64,000 bases of DNA from Trebonia kvetii (GCF_007827045.1 NZ_RPFW01000002.1:682001-746000); one strand, 5' to 3'. Positions 51,713 through 60,926 are shown, counted from the stretch's first letter. Program-made: numbers and translations. The notes: generated by a model from the letters alone, not told the origin.

Positions 51713-52321
51713 TTACGCATGCGTCGTCCAGCGCGGGCCCGTCGCCTGCCAGTCGGCATCCCACTCCGTCATCCTGCGCTTGTTGAACAACCAGCGGGTC
51801 AGGACCCCGGCCAAGGCGACCACGATCGCGACGGCGACAACCCCGCCTGCCTCGGCAGCGACAGTCAGGTTCGCCACCTGCGAGTCGCTCATCGGCTGCT
51901 GGACGAGGTGCCCGTCAGGGGTCACCCACACTCGGAATGTCGCGCCGACCTCCGTACCGTAGGGGACGGGCAGATCACCCGTCACCGAGGTGCCGTCTGG
52001 CGCGATCCAGTGCGCCTTCGCCTCCGAGGCGACATTCCCTGAGCCCAATGCGGGCGGTCCGGGCGCGACGAGGGTCACGGCCGTGACCTTATGCCACGAG
52101 GCGGCTTGAGCCAGTTCGGACCGCTGCGCTGACGCATGCGCCCACGCACCCGATGCCAGCGCGACTAGCGGCGCGCTCATCAGGAACACCACCACAAGCA
52201 TGATCAGCACGACGGTCTCGGCGCGGTCCGAAGCGCGCCGCAGCGGGTTTCGGTCAAAGAGCCGACCGCGGACCAGCCTGCTCATCAGTGTCACCCTGGG
52301 TATTCGCTGCCTGCTGCCCAT
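51713..52321 (-). CDS. Rv1733c-like two-helix membrane protein
   Basis: A 202-residue protein. A basic N-terminus (RLVRGRLFDRNPLRRASDRAE) precedes helix 1 (TVVLIMLVVVFLMSAPLVAL). An external domain with AHWIAPDGTSVTGDLPVPYGTEVGATFRVWVTPDG follows, then helix 2 (GGVVAVAIVVALAGVLTRWL) and a short cytoplasmic tail. This is the layout and sequence style of M. tuberculosis Rv1733c, a DosR-regulon membrane protein of unknown function. ATG 52321 has GAGGTGAG upstream. It is divergent from a Usp gene across a strong DevR-like box. Confidence 0.82.
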   Translation of the reverse strand: MGSRQRIPRVTLMSRLVRGRLFDRNPLRRASDRAETVVLIMLVVVFLMSAPLVALASGAWAHASAQRSELAQAASWHKVTAVTLVAPGPPALGSGNVASEAKAHWIAPDGTSVTGDLPVPYGTEVGATFRVWVTPDGHLVQQPMSDSQVANLTVAAEAGGVVAVAIVVALAGVLTRWLFNKRRMTEWDADWQATGPRWTTHA

Positions 52322-52388
52322 CAGTCTCACCTCATTACAGCTATAGAGGCACTCAATCCACGGTCCCGCGGCCGCCACGGCAGCGGCA

Positions 52389-52402
52389 GGGCCGAAGGTC
52401 CC
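52389..52402. promoter_or_regulatory. DevR/DosR-like box
   Basis: GGGCCGAAGGTCCC, whose reverse complement GGGACCTTCGGCCC fits the DosR/DevR pattern. It lies in the 166-bp divergent region between the Rv1733c-like gene and the Usp gene, 86 bp upstream of the latter. Confidence 0.6.
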
Positions 52403-52487
52403 GGCAGGTCAGGACATCCGACGGTGCCGACCGCGCCGCTCCCGTTGAAAGCTTGGGAGTGTCAGGAGTGAAGGGAGTGACCCAGCC

Positions 52488-53390
52488 ATGGCTACCACGT
52501 ACTGCGAAATCGTCGTTGGGTATGACGGATCTCCTGCCGCCACTAAGGCCCTGAGCTGGGCAGCGAGGGAAGCCTCCGTGCGGAGGACGCCGCTGGCCGT
52601 GTTCCTCGCGTCGGATCTGGCACCGGCGGGTGAGGCGACTGTGCCGAGCCTGGCTGCGATTGCCAGGAAGCGGGGAGACTTCGCACTCGCTGAGGGGCTC
52701 AGGTACGCGGAATCGGCCGCACGCCCGAGCCGCGTCCGGGTGGAGCTGACCAGGAAATCCCCCGCCCAGGCGCTGTGCGAGCTCAGCGAGACGGCGCAGA
52801 TGGTGGTGCTCGGATCGCACGGGCACGGCCGTCTGCCCGGCTTGCTCCTGGGCTCGGTCCCCTGGAAAGTTGCCGTGCACGGACACGGGAGGGTCATCGT
52901 CGTCCGCGGCGAGTGGAAGTACGTCAACGCAGCGCCCGGTCCGATCGTGGCCGGCGTCGACGGATCGCCGACATCGGAGAATGCCATCGCGTTCGCCTTC
53001 GAGGAAGCGGCATTGCGCGGCGTTCCGCTGGTGGCGGTGTGCGCACTCGCTGACTCGCCAGGCGTCTTCGGCGAAGCACGCCAGCTGTGCGAGGAGTTCG
53101 GCCAGGTCATGAGCCGGCTGGAACCCGAGCACCCGGATATCGAGGTCGTCAGGCAAGTCGTCGCTGGAGCGCCGCGATCCGCTTTGCTTGATGCCGCTCA
53201 GGGCGCGCAACTCGTCGTTGTGGGCAGTCTTGGCCGCACCGAGATGCCGGGCATGCTTCTCGGCTCGGTGGCACAGGCGCTGCTGCACCACTCGTCCTGC
53301 CCGGTGGGGATCGTCCATCCCGCGCCGGTCCCCGCGGTCGGCGCCCACACGTTCGGCGTTGCCAGGCAACTGACCTCCGTGGGGGGTTGA
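52488..53390 (+). CDS. universal stress protein with two Usp domains
   Basis: A 300-residue protein made of two UspA folds: residues ~1-145 (EIVVGYDGSPAATKALSWAAREA ... VVLGSHGHGRLPGLLLGSVPWKV) and ~150-290 (PIVAGVDGSPTSENAIAFAFEEA ... VVVGSLGRTEMPGMLLGSVAQALL). Both halves keep the GxxG-9x-GS ATP-binding pattern. It matches the tandem-domain Usp proteins of the mycobacterial DosR regulon. Its stop lies 6 bp before the next start, forming an operon with the Rv2004c-like gene. Confidence 0.93.
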   Translation: MATTYCEIVVGYDGSPAATKALSWAAREASVRRTPLAVFLASDLAPAGEATVPSLAAIARKRGDFALAEGLRYAESAARPSRVRVELTRKSPAQALCELSETAQMVVLGSHGHGRLPGLLLGSVPWKVAVHGHGRVIVVRGEWKYVNAAPGPIVAGVDGSPTSENAIAFAFEEAALRGVPLVAVCALADSPGVFGEARQLCEEFGQVMSRLEPEHPDIEVVRQVVAGAPRSALLDAAQGAQLVVVGSLGRTEMPGMLLGSVAQALLHHSSCPVGIVHPAPVPAVGAHTFGVARQLTSVGG

Positions 53391-53395
53391 TCACG

Positions 53396-54934
53396 ATGGC
53401 CGTCGCGCTACTGGACTGGCACGGCGAACGGTGGGCCGAGATCACCGAGACCTCCACAGCCGTGGTGTTGTTCACCGGCGACCGGGCGTGGAAGCTGAAG
53501 AAGCCCGTCTGTCTCGGTTTCCTGGACTTCGGCACCACGGAGGCCCGCGCACAGGCGTGTGCCAGGGAGGTCGAACTCAATCGCAGGTTCGCGCCCGGGG
53601 ACTACCTCGGAACCGCTGAGGTCCGGGGCACGGACGGACAGGTCTGCGAACATCTGGTGGTTATGCGCAGGATGCCGGCTTCGCGTCGGCTGTCGACCCT
53701 GGTTGCGGCCCATGCGCCGGTGGCCGGGACGCTGCGCCAGGTTGCGCGGATCCTCGCCACCCAGCACGCCAGATCGGCGCGCGGACCGCAGATCTCCGAG
53801 CAGGGAACCCGCGACGCGCTGCGGGAGCGCTGGGCGGACAACGTCCTGCAGGCCAGGCAGTGGACCGGGGAACGAATGCCACCAGGACCACTCGACCCGG
53901 CGATGATCGAGGAAACCGAGGAACTCGCCTGCCGCTTCCTCGCGGGGCGGGGCCCGCTTTTCGACGCCCGCATTCGGGACGGACGCATCATCGACGGACA
54001 TGGGGACCTGCTCGCCGACGATATCTTCTGCCTCGACGACGGTCCGCGGATTCTCGACTGCCTCGATTTCGACGACAAGCTCCGCTGGCTAGACGGGCTG
54101 GACGACGCCGCTTTCCTTGCCATGGACCTGGAACGTCTTGGAGCACCCGTGTGGGCGGAGAAGTTCCTTGCCTGCTACGCCGAATACTCCGGCGACCCGG
54201 CTCCGGTATCGCTGCGCCACCACTACATCGCGTACCGGGCCTTCGTCCGCGCCAAGGTCGGTTGCCTGCAGGACGACCCGGCTGGCCGCCATGGCGCCCG
54301 TCACCTGGCCGAGATATCGCTGCGGCACCTGCGGGAAGGCGCGGTCACCCTGGTCCTAGTCGGCGGCCTGCCAGGCAGTGACGGGTCAGCGGTCGCCGGC
54401 AAGATTGCGGACCGACTCGGATATGCCGTGCTTAACAGCGACAGGATCCGCAAGGAGCTAGCCGGGCTGCCGGCGGAGACCAGCGCGCGAGCACCGTACG
54501 CGACCGGCATCTACACCCCGGAATGGACCGAGCGGGTCTATCAAGAACTCCTGCATCGCGCCACGGTCCTGCTGTCCCGCGGCGAATCTGTGGTCGCCGA
54601 CGCCTCGTTCACCGCCGCCTGGCAGCGAACCGCCGCGGTCACGGCCGCCGCGACCGTCAGCGCTGACCTGGTCCAGCTCCGCTGCACCGCTCCCTGGGAA
54701 CTAGCCGCCGGGCGGCTGTACTCACGTTCCGGTGAAACCGCGGACGCGGACCAGGAGATCGCTATCGAGATGGAGGCGGCGGCCGACCCGTGGCCAGACG
54801 CGATCGCCATCGACACCGAAGACGAGGCGACTGGCCTGCATGTCGAGTCCGTGCAGCGGGCGCTGCGGGCGATCCACCCGCATGGCCCCCCCGCTGCCTC
54901 GCGCTCTCCTCGGTCCTATATGTGCCCAGGCTGA
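53396..54934 (+). CDS. Rv2004c-like protein: APH domain plus P-loop kinase domain with degenerate Walker A
   Basis: A 512-residue two-domain protein. The N-terminal part (to ~310) is an APH-like domain: WKLKKPVCLGFLDFGTTEAR, RRFAPGDYLG as NRRFAPGDYLGTAEV, and IIDGHGDLLADDIFCLDDGPRILDCLDFDD with the catalytic HGD. The C-terminal part is an AAA/nucleoside-kinase-like domain, but its phosphate loop reads VLVGGLPGSDGSAVAGK where GLPGTGKST is expected, so the P-loop lysine is absent. Later kinase features remain (NSDRIRKELAG, SVVADASFTAAWQR). ATG 53396 was chosen for the GGGGGG upstream. M. tuberculosis Rv2004c is DosR-controlled. Confidence 0.87.
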   Translation: MAVALLDWHGERWAEITETSTAVVLFTGDRAWKLKKPVCLGFLDFGTTEARAQACAREVELNRRFAPGDYLGTAEVRGTDGQVCEHLVVMRRMPASRRLSTLVAAHAPVAGTLRQVARILATQHARSARGPQISEQGTRDALRERWADNVLQARQWTGERMPPGPLDPAMIEETEELACRFLAGRGPLFDARIRDGRIIDGHGDLLADDIFCLDDGPRILDCLDFDDKLRWLDGLDDAAFLAMDLERLGAPVWAEKFLACYAEYSGDPAPVSLRHHYIAYRAFVRAKVGCLQDDPAGRHGARHLAEISLRHLREGAVTLVLVGGLPGSDGSAVAGKIADRLGYAVLNSDRIRKELAGLPAETSARAPYATGIYTPEWTERVYQELLHRATVLLSRGESVVADASFTAAWQRTAAVTAAATVSADLVQLRCTAPWELAAGRLYSRSGETADADQEIAIEMEAAADPWPDAIAIDTEDEATGLHVESVQRALRAIHPHGPPAASRSPRSYMCPG

Positions 54935-56373
54935 GGCTCCCCGCGGCGGCACGGGGCTACAGCAAGTCCTGGCGGCGCGGTGACCTGCTAGCCGGGGTTA
55001 CGGTGGCGGCTTTCCTCGTGCCTCAGGTGATGGCGTATGCGCGGGTAGCAGGGCTGAACCCGGCCGCCGGGCTGTGGGCCGCCGTGCCGGCCTTGGTCAT
55101 CTACGCGGCAATAGGGTCGTCTCGGTCGCTATCGCTCGGCCCGGAGGCGACGACGGCGCTGATGACCGCCGCTGCTATCGGCCCGCTGACTGCGGGCAGC
55201 CCGGCCAGGTATGCATCGCTGGCCGCCACCCTGGCGCTGCTGACGGGTGTCATGGCCCTGGCAGCGGGGCTTGCGCGACTCGGCTTTCTCGCCGACCTGC
55301 TGTCCCGGCCGGTGCTCGTGGGTTACCTGTCCGGCGTGGCGCTCATCATGATCACGGGGCAACTCGCTGCCGCCACCGGGGTGCCGGTCACCGGGAGGGG
55401 TTCGTGACGCAAGTGGCGACCTTCGTCCGTCACCTCGGCGATGCCCAGCTCGCTACGTCGATAATCACGCTGGTGGTGCTGGCGTTCCTGTTCGTGACGC
55501 ATGCTCGGTGGCCGCATCTCCCAGCTCCGCTGTTCGCGGTGCTGCTCGCGACCGCGATGGTGGCCGGTTTCGGGCTGCAACGGTACGGCGTCCAGACAGT
55601 CGGCACCATTCCTGCCGGATTGCCCGTCCCCGCAGTCCCCGCACTGCCGGCCGGCACCCTCGCCAAGCTGGCGCTGCCTGCCTTCAGTGTGTTCGCCGTT
55701 GCCTTCAGCGACGACGTGCTGACCAGCCGCGCCTTCGCTGGCCGCGCTTGTCATGTACGCGGCAACCCTGCTCATCGACCTGACCGCGCTGCGCCGGTTG
55801 GTCAACTTCCGCCGCGGCGAACTGGTCATCGCCGCCTCGGCGTTCCTTGGCGTGCTCGTCCTTGGCATCCTTTACGGCGTGCTTGTCGCCATCGGCGTGT
55901 CAGTCGCCGAACTGCTTGTCCGTGTCGCCCGCCCGCACGATGCGATCCTGGGGACAGTGCCCGGAATGGCCGGCATGCATGACATCGATGACTACCCGCA
56001 GGCCCGGACCATTCCCGGGCTGGTGGTCTACCGCTACGACGCGCCATTGTTCTTCGCCAACGCCCATGACTTCCGGCGCCGGGCGCTCGCCGCGGCACGG
56101 AGCGGCGGCCCTGGCAATCGCGCCCGGTGGTTCGTGCTCAACGTCGAAGCCAACGTGGAAGTAGACTTCACCGCCCTGGAGGCTCTCGATCAGGTCCGCG
56201 ACGAACTTGCCCAGAACGGGACCATCCTGGCGCTAGCCCGCGTCAAGCAGGACCTGCTTGTCCGCCTCGAGGCATTCGGACTCGCTAAGACAATCGGACC
56301 AGACATGCTGTTCCCCACCCTGCCATCCGCGGTTACCGCCTACCAGCGCTGGAGCGCAGCTCACCCGGTGTAG
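54922..56373 (+). pseudogene. SulP-family sulfate/bicarbonate transporter, broken by a frameshift and a deletion
   Basis: The N-terminal frame (GTG 54922) reads WRRGDLLAGVTVAAFLVPQVMAYARVAGL and SRSLSLGPEATTALMTAAAIGPL, typical SulP, then stops at 55405. One missing G in the G-run at 55393-55400 would restore EGFVTQVATFVRHLGDAQ in the next frame. At about 55742 AFSDDVLTSRAFAGR is joined to LAALVMYAATLLIDL in another frame, losing roughly 80 residues including the conserved region after TM8. The end encodes a complete STAS domain (DYPQARTIPGLVVYRYDAPLFFANA). The frameshift alone might be a sequencing error; the deletion is not. Confidence 0.8.
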
Positions 56374-56468
56374 ACGGCCCTGATCACGGGCACCTGTCAC
56401 ATCAGTCGCTGGCATTCGCTGTGACAGCGTGTCATGGGTGAAGAACCAGGTCAGCGAAGGAGAAAAAG

Positions 56469-56909
56469 ATGCCAGGAATCATCGTTGGTATCGACGGCTC
56501 TGTCCACTCTCGCCGGGCCCTGCAGTGGGCGCTCAACGAGGCGTCAATCCGGCATACGCCGCTTACCGTACTTACCGTCAGCCAAGAGGTCGCCGGGTAC
56601 TCGGGCAGCGCCGTCAGCTACCCCGGAGACCAAGAGCGCGCTGAGAAGGCTCGCGATGCGGCCCAAGAGGAAACCGACAGCGCACTCGAGATGATCGACA
56701 CCGCATCGAGGCCGCCGTCGGTCACCGTCCGGGCGGTCTCCGGCCTGCCAAGCGAGGTGCTCCTCGACGCGGCCGCCGGCGCGGACATGATCGTCGTCGG
56801 CTCCCGCGGCGCCGGAGGCTTCAAGCGACTGTTGCTGGGCTCGGTCAGCAGTCAGGTCACCAGCCACGCTCAGTGCCCCGTCGTGGTCATCCCCGCAGAG
56901 AACGCCTGA
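56469..56909 (+). CDS. universal stress protein, single domain
   Basis: A 146-residue UspA-fold protein: GIIVGIDGSVHSRRALQWALNEASI at the N-terminus and MIVVGSRGAGGFKRLLLGSVSSQVTSHAQCPVVVIP at the C-terminus, with the ATP-binding G-X2-G-X9-G-S pattern intact. ATG 56469 follows GAAGGAGA. It lies 95 bp after the SulP remnant and converges with the next Usp gene. A role in stress survival is inferred from the family. Confidence 0.93.
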   Translation: MPGIIVGIDGSVHSRRALQWALNEASIRHTPLTVLTVSQEVAGYSGSAVSYPGDQERAEKARDAAQEETDSALEMIDTASRPPSVTVRAVSGLPSEVLLDAAAGADMIVVGSRGAGGFKRLLLGSVSSQVTSHAQCPVVVIPAENA

Positions 56910-56950
56910 CCAAGCTGGCCACCAGCGCGAGGTACAGCCAGCTGCGCATC

Positions 56951-57745
56951 TCAGTCCTCTGCGGGCACGACGGCGACAGGCCCGCGGGCATGGCTGAGGA
57001 CTGCACGCTGGATTCCGCCCACATCAGCGGGATGTGGCGCGCCATGGCGCCCGATCACAAGAAGGTCCGCGCTCGCGGAGTGGCTGGCGAGCACCCGGGC
57101 GGGGTGGCCCTGGCAGACCTGCTGACTGACGGTAACTCCGGGGTATTTCTCGTACCAATCCGTCAGCCACGCGGGTACCTCCTCGTCGGCAGACGAGTGG
57201 ATCACCAGGAGGTCCGCCTGGCGCAGCGCGGCCTCGTCGAAGGCGAACGCGAGGGTGGCTGCGGCGTCATGCCGGTCGCTAACACCGACGGCGACCTTGC
57301 GGTGCCCGGTGCTCTTCTCCTGTCCGACCACCACGACCGGGCAGGTGGCGTGCTGCGCCACGTATCTGCTGACTGAGCCGAGCAGCATCGATGCGAGCCC
57401 GCTGGTGCTGCTCGCGCCCACCACAAGCATGAGCGCGCCCACGCCACAGTCGGTGAGCACCTGCGCCGGAGCGCCAGACAGCAGGCTGGTGTCGAGCGGG
57501 AGCTCAGGGGCGATTTCCTTGCTTCGCGCGACGGCCGCGTCGAGCCACGCCGCCGATTCGTCACGGATGACATCGGCCACGGTGCGCGTGGAACTGATGT
57601 CTGGGCGCATTCGCGGCGGCAAGACGGGGACCGAAATTATCCGCAACGGCGCGCCGTGACGCCGTGCCTCACTGGCGGCCCACTCCACTGCGCGCAGCGA
57701 TTGCGGTGAGCCATCTGCGCCCACCACGACGGGCTTAGTTGTCAT
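56951..57745 (-). CDS. universal stress protein with two Usp domains
   Basis: A 264-residue tandem Usp protein. The first domain runs from PVVVGADGSPQSLRAVEWAASEA to LVVGASSTSGLASMLLGSVSRYVAQHATCPVVVV. The second begins KVAVGVSDRHDAAATLAFAFDEA and ends DLLVIGRHGAPHPADVGGIQRAVLSHARGPVAVV. The second half has a less regular nucleotide loop. ATG 57745 is decided by GGAGGGGAGAGG just upstream. It is divergent from the phosphofructokinase gene, sharing a 95-bp region in which no DevR box is visible. Confidence 0.92.
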   Translation of the reverse strand: MTTKPVVVGADGSPQSLRAVEWAASEARRHGAPLRIISVPVLPPRMRPDISSTRTVADVIRDESAAWLDAAVARSKEIAPELPLDTSLLSGAPAQVLTDCGVGALMLVVGASSTSGLASMLLGSVSRYVAQHATCPVVVVGQEKSTGHRKVAVGVSDRHDAAATLAFAFDEAALRQADLLVIHSSADEEVPAWLTDWYEKYPGVTVSQQVCQGHPARVLASHSASADLLVIGRHGAPHPADVGGIQRAVLSHARGPVAVVPAED

Positions 57746-57840
57746 GGCCTCTCCCCTCCGGCTCAATGCGGCTGCTCTCTATTCTCGCTCTTCGTGATCG
57801 AGCCTCCTTGTCCGCATCGCCTTGCTGCTGAAACGATGGG

Positions 57841-59130
57841 GTGGTGAAGCTGGGAATCCTTTGCGGCGGCGGTCCTGCCCCTGGAATGAATTCGGTCATC
57901 TCCGCGGCCACGATCGAGGCACGCAATCGTGGCTGGGACGTCGTCGGGATCATGGACGGCTTCCACCACCTGATCGAGGGCCACCTCGAGGAGGCACGGC
58001 AGCTCTCCATCACGGATGTCTCGAGAATCCACCTTCAGGGCGGCTCGATCATCAGAACCTCGCGCGCCAACCCGACAGTGCGTGATGAGGCCGCGGACGA
58101 CCCCGACTGGCGGTTGCACGCCTGTCTCAAGTCGCTGCGGAAGCTCGGGATCGACGCGCTCGTCACCATCGGCGGCGACGACACCGCGTTTTCCGCTTCC
58201 CGGCTGGCCGAGGCGGCCGGCACCCTGCGCGTGGCGCACGTACCCAAGACCATCGACAACGACCTGCCGCTGCCGGTCGGCATGCCCACCTTCGGCTTCG
58301 AGACCGCAAGGAGTGTCGGCGTCCAGCTCGTCAGCAACCTGATGACCGACGCCATGACCACCCAGCGGTGGTACCTGGTGGTGGCGATGGGCCGGTCAGC
58401 CGGCCACCTGGCCCTGGGCATCGGAAAGTCGGCCGGGGCCACGCTTAGCCTGATCGCCGAGGAATTCCCCCGCGACAGTCCGATCGCGCTGTCGCACCTG
58501 GTGGACATCCTGGAAACCGCCATGCTCAAGCGGATCGCCCACGGGCGTCCGTTCGGCGTCGCGGTCCTCGCCGAGGGAATCGGACTGCGTCTGCGCCAAG
58601 ACGAACTCCACGACGCCATGCCGGAGATCGAACGAGACGAGCATGGCAACATCAGGCTGGCCGAACTGGAACTGGACCGTCTCCTGGCCAATCAGGTCAA
58701 GGACCGCTTCAAAGAGCGCGGGCAGAAGGTCACAGTCGAGGGCAAGAACATCGGCTACGAGCTCCGTTGCGCGCCTCCCGTGCCGTACGACATCGAGTAC
58801 ACCCGCGATCTCGGCTACGGGGCCGTCGACTACCTGGGTCAGGCGCTTGCGGGCGACGAGCCGGGCGGGATGATCACGATCCAGGAGGGGCACATGGTGG
58901 CGCTGCCCTTCGGGTCGTTCAGCGACCCGCAGACCGGACGGGTCCGGATCCGGCAGGTCAACGTCGAATCAAGCTCCTACCGGGTAGCCCGCGAGTACAT
59001 GATCCGGCTCGACCAGCGGGACCTCGACGACCCGGACAGGCTCCGCCTGATCGCGGCGGCCGCGGGGCTCACCCCCCAGGCTTTCCGCGAGCGGTTCGGC
59101 TACCTGGGAAACACGGCCGGTTCCCGTTAG
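57841..59130 (+). CDS. 6-phosphofructokinase, probably pyrophosphate-dependent
   Basis: A 429-residue PFK of the PfkA superfamily. KLGILCGGGPAPGMNSVI is the donor-binding start. TIGGDDTAFSA and PKTIDNDLPLP carry the Asp and Lys that mark pyrophosphate-using enzymes (ATP enzymes usually have GGDGS and PGTIDND). MGRSAGHLALGIG and AEGIGLRLR follow. It phosphorylates fructose 6-phosphate, reversibly if PPi-dependent. Start is GTG 57841 or GTG 57844 with no ribosome site, perhaps leaderless. In a dormancy-type island a PPi enzyme would spare ATP; M. tuberculosis uses a different (PfkB) enzyme in this setting. Confidence 0.9.
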   Translation: MVKLGILCGGGPAPGMNSVISAATIEARNRGWDVVGIMDGFHHLIEGHLEEARQLSITDVSRIHLQGGSIIRTSRANPTVRDEAADDPDWRLHACLKSLRKLGIDALVTIGGDDTAFSASRLAEAAGTLRVAHVPKTIDNDLPLPVGMPTFGFETARSVGVQLVSNLMTDAMTTQRWYLVVAMGRSAGHLALGIGKSAGATLSLIAEEFPRDSPIALSHLVDILETAMLKRIAHGRPFGVAVLAEGIGLRLRQDELHDAMPEIERDEHGNIRLAELELDRLLANQVKDRFKERGQKVTVEGKNIGYELRCAPPVPYDIEYTRDLGYGAVDYLGQALAGDEPGGMITIQEGHMVALPFGSFSDPQTGRVRIRQVNVESSSYRVAREYMIRLDQRDLDDPDRLRLIAAAAGLTPQAFRERFGYLGNTAGSR

Positions 59131-59170
59131 GCACAGAACCTGAGACCGGGAATCGGCCGCGGTCGCCGGG

Positions 59171-59863
59171 TCAGTCGAACGGGAAGCTGGCCAGGACGTC
59201 GAAGGGGTCGGGACCGGCTGGCGGGTAGTCGAAGCGGTCGCGGACGGCGACGACGCCCTGGACGTGCCTGGCGCGCTTGACGATGTCGTGGCCCTGCGCG
59301 CAGGTTCGCGGCCTGCCGGTCAGGGTGACGATGCCGCTGCTTACCGACACGTTGAAGGTCCCTGGATCGGCGGGGATCTCGACGGCGAAGATGTCCCTCC
59401 TGATGTCCTCGCCTATCTCGAAGTCGGGACGGTCGTAGACGGCGAGCACGTCGGTCCGGCTGACGATCCCTGTCAGCTTGCCGGCCTCGTCCACGACAGG
59501 CAGGTGCTTGACCCTGCGCAGGTACATGAGCCGGGCGGCGTACTCCACGGGGTCGTCGGGCCTGATGATGATCGGCGGCGAGGTCATCAGGGTTTCTGCC
59601 GTGGTCGCGCGCGCCTTTTCCATGTCGTGCTGCCGCAGCAGGCCGGTGATCCTCCCCGGCATCTCATCCTCACCGCCGCCGAGTGCCTGCTTCGTCAGCA
59701 GGTCGGACTCCGAGACCACGCCGATCACCCGGCCGGCGTCGTCGAGCACGGGAAAAGCGCCGACGCGGAACCGCCGCAGGGCGGCGGCGATCCCCGTGAA
59801 CGGCGTGTCGTAGCGCACCGCGAACACCTGAGTGGTCATCACGTCCTTGACGAGAGCGTTCAT
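59171..59863 (-). CDS. CBS-domain pair with C-terminal BON domain (HRP1-like)
   Basis: A 230-residue protein. CBS1: VKDVMTTQVFAVRYDTPFTGIAAALRRFRVGAFPVLDDAGRVIGVVSESDLL. CBS2: AETLMTSPPIIIRPDDPVEYAARLMYLRRVKHLPVVDEAGKLTGIVSRTDVL. A BON domain follows (GTFNVSVSSGIVTLTGRPRT). It lies 16 bp downstream of the alcohol dehydrogenase on the same strand, so they are co-transcribed. ATG 59863 is preferred (AGGTG upstream); ATG 59890 overlaps the dehydrogenase gene. The paralog at 50.7 kb is clearly diverged. Confidence 0.9.
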   Translation of the reverse strand: MNALVKDVMTTQVFAVRYDTPFTGIAAALRRFRVGAFPVLDDAGRVIGVVSESDLLTKQALGGGEDEMPGRITGLLRQHDMEKARATTAETLMTSPPIIIRPDDPVEYAARLMYLRRVKHLPVVDEAGKLTGIVSRTDVLAVYDRPDFEIGEDIRRDIFAVEIPADPGTFNVSVSSGIVTLTGRPRTCAQGHDIVKRARHVQGVVAVRDRFDYPPAGPDPFDVLASFPFD

Positions 59864-59879
59864 TTCGCGCACCTGCCTT

Positions 59880-60926
59880 TCATTCTCCATCGCGGGTCAG
59901 TACGACTTTGAGTGCGCCGCTCGCGTGGTCGCCGAAGATGTCGTAGGCCTGCTCGAAGTCATCCATCGCGAAGCGGTGGGTGACGAACCGGCCGGCGTCA
60001 AGCTGGCCGGTGGTGACCAGGCGCATCAGGGTGGGCGTGGACGAGGCGTCCACCAGGCCCGTCGTGATGGTGATGTCCCTGGCCCACTGCTCTTCCAGGT
60101 GCAGGATGGCCGGCCTGCCGTGCACGCCGATGTTGGCGATGCGCCCGCCCGGCCTTGCCAGCTTCACCGCGAGCTCGAAGGTGTCCGCCGCGCCGACGGC
60201 CTCGATGGCCACGTCCGCGCCGATCCGCCTGGTCAGGTCCCTGATGACGGCCACCGGGTCGTCCGTGGCGTTGTTGACGGCAACGTCAGCGCCGAACTCC
60301 ATGGCTTTCTTGAGCCGTTCGTCGGACAGGTCGATGGCGACGACATGGCTGGGGCTGAACAGCCGCGCGCAGGCGATCGCGGACAGCCCGACCGGCCCGG
60401 CGCCTACGACGGCAACCACGTCGCCCGGCCGGACGCCGCCGGCCAGCACGCCGACCTCGTACCCGGTGGGGAGGATGTCGGCGAGCATGAGGATTTCCTC
60501 GTCGGAGGCGCCGTCAGGGATCCGGTACGTCGAGGTGTCGGCGTAGGGGACCCGGACATATTCGGCCTGGGTGCCGTTCACGCGATGGCCGAGGATCCAG
60601 CCGCCGCCTTCCGCGCACTGCCCGTAGCGTCCCTCGCGGCAGAACCGGCAGGTGCCGCAGCCGCTGATGCAGGAGACGAGGACCCGGTCACCCGGCGAGA
60701 GCCGGTGGACGCCGTCGCCGACCTCGTCGACAGTCCCGACGGCCTCGTGGCCGAGGATCCTGCCCGGACGGACCTCGGGCAGGTCGCCGGCCAGGATGTG
60801 CAGGTCGGTGCCGCAGATGGTGGTCGCATCGACCCGGACGATGGCGTCACCCTCATCGGTGATCTCCGCGTCAGGGACCTCTTCCCAGGCCCGCTTGCCT
60901 GGACCGTGGTATACCAGTGCTCGCAT
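59880..60926 (-). CDS. zinc-dependent alcohol dehydrogenase (MDR family)
   Basis: A 348-residue medium-chain dehydrogenase. Catalytic zinc ligands: Cys in TTICGTDLHI, His-Glu in GRILGHEAVGTVDEVG. The structural zinc site is CISGCGTCRFCREGRYGQC. Rossmann loop VVAVVGAGPVGLSAIACARL with D in VVAIDLSDERL suggests NAD. It shares a divergent promoter with the PPOX gene across a DevR-like box. Redox balancing by alcohol/aldehyde conversion under low oxygen is a sensible inference. Confidence 0.93.
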   Translation of the reverse strand: MRALVYHGPGKRAWEEVPDAEITDEGDAIVRVDATTICGTDLHILAGDLPEVRPGRILGHEAVGTVDEVGDGVHRLSPGDRVLVSCISGCGTCRFCREGRYGQCAEGGGWILGHRVNGTQAEYVRVPYADTSTYRIPDGASDEEILMLADILPTGYEVGVLAGGVRPGDVVAVVGAGPVGLSAIACARLFSPSHVVAIDLSDERLKKAMEFGADVAVNNATDDPVAVIRDLTRRIGADVAIEAVGAADTFELAVKLARPGGRIANIGVHGRPAILHLEEQWARDITITTGLVDASSTPTLMRLVTTGQLDAGRFVTHRFAMDDFEQAYDIFGDHASGALKVVLTRDGE

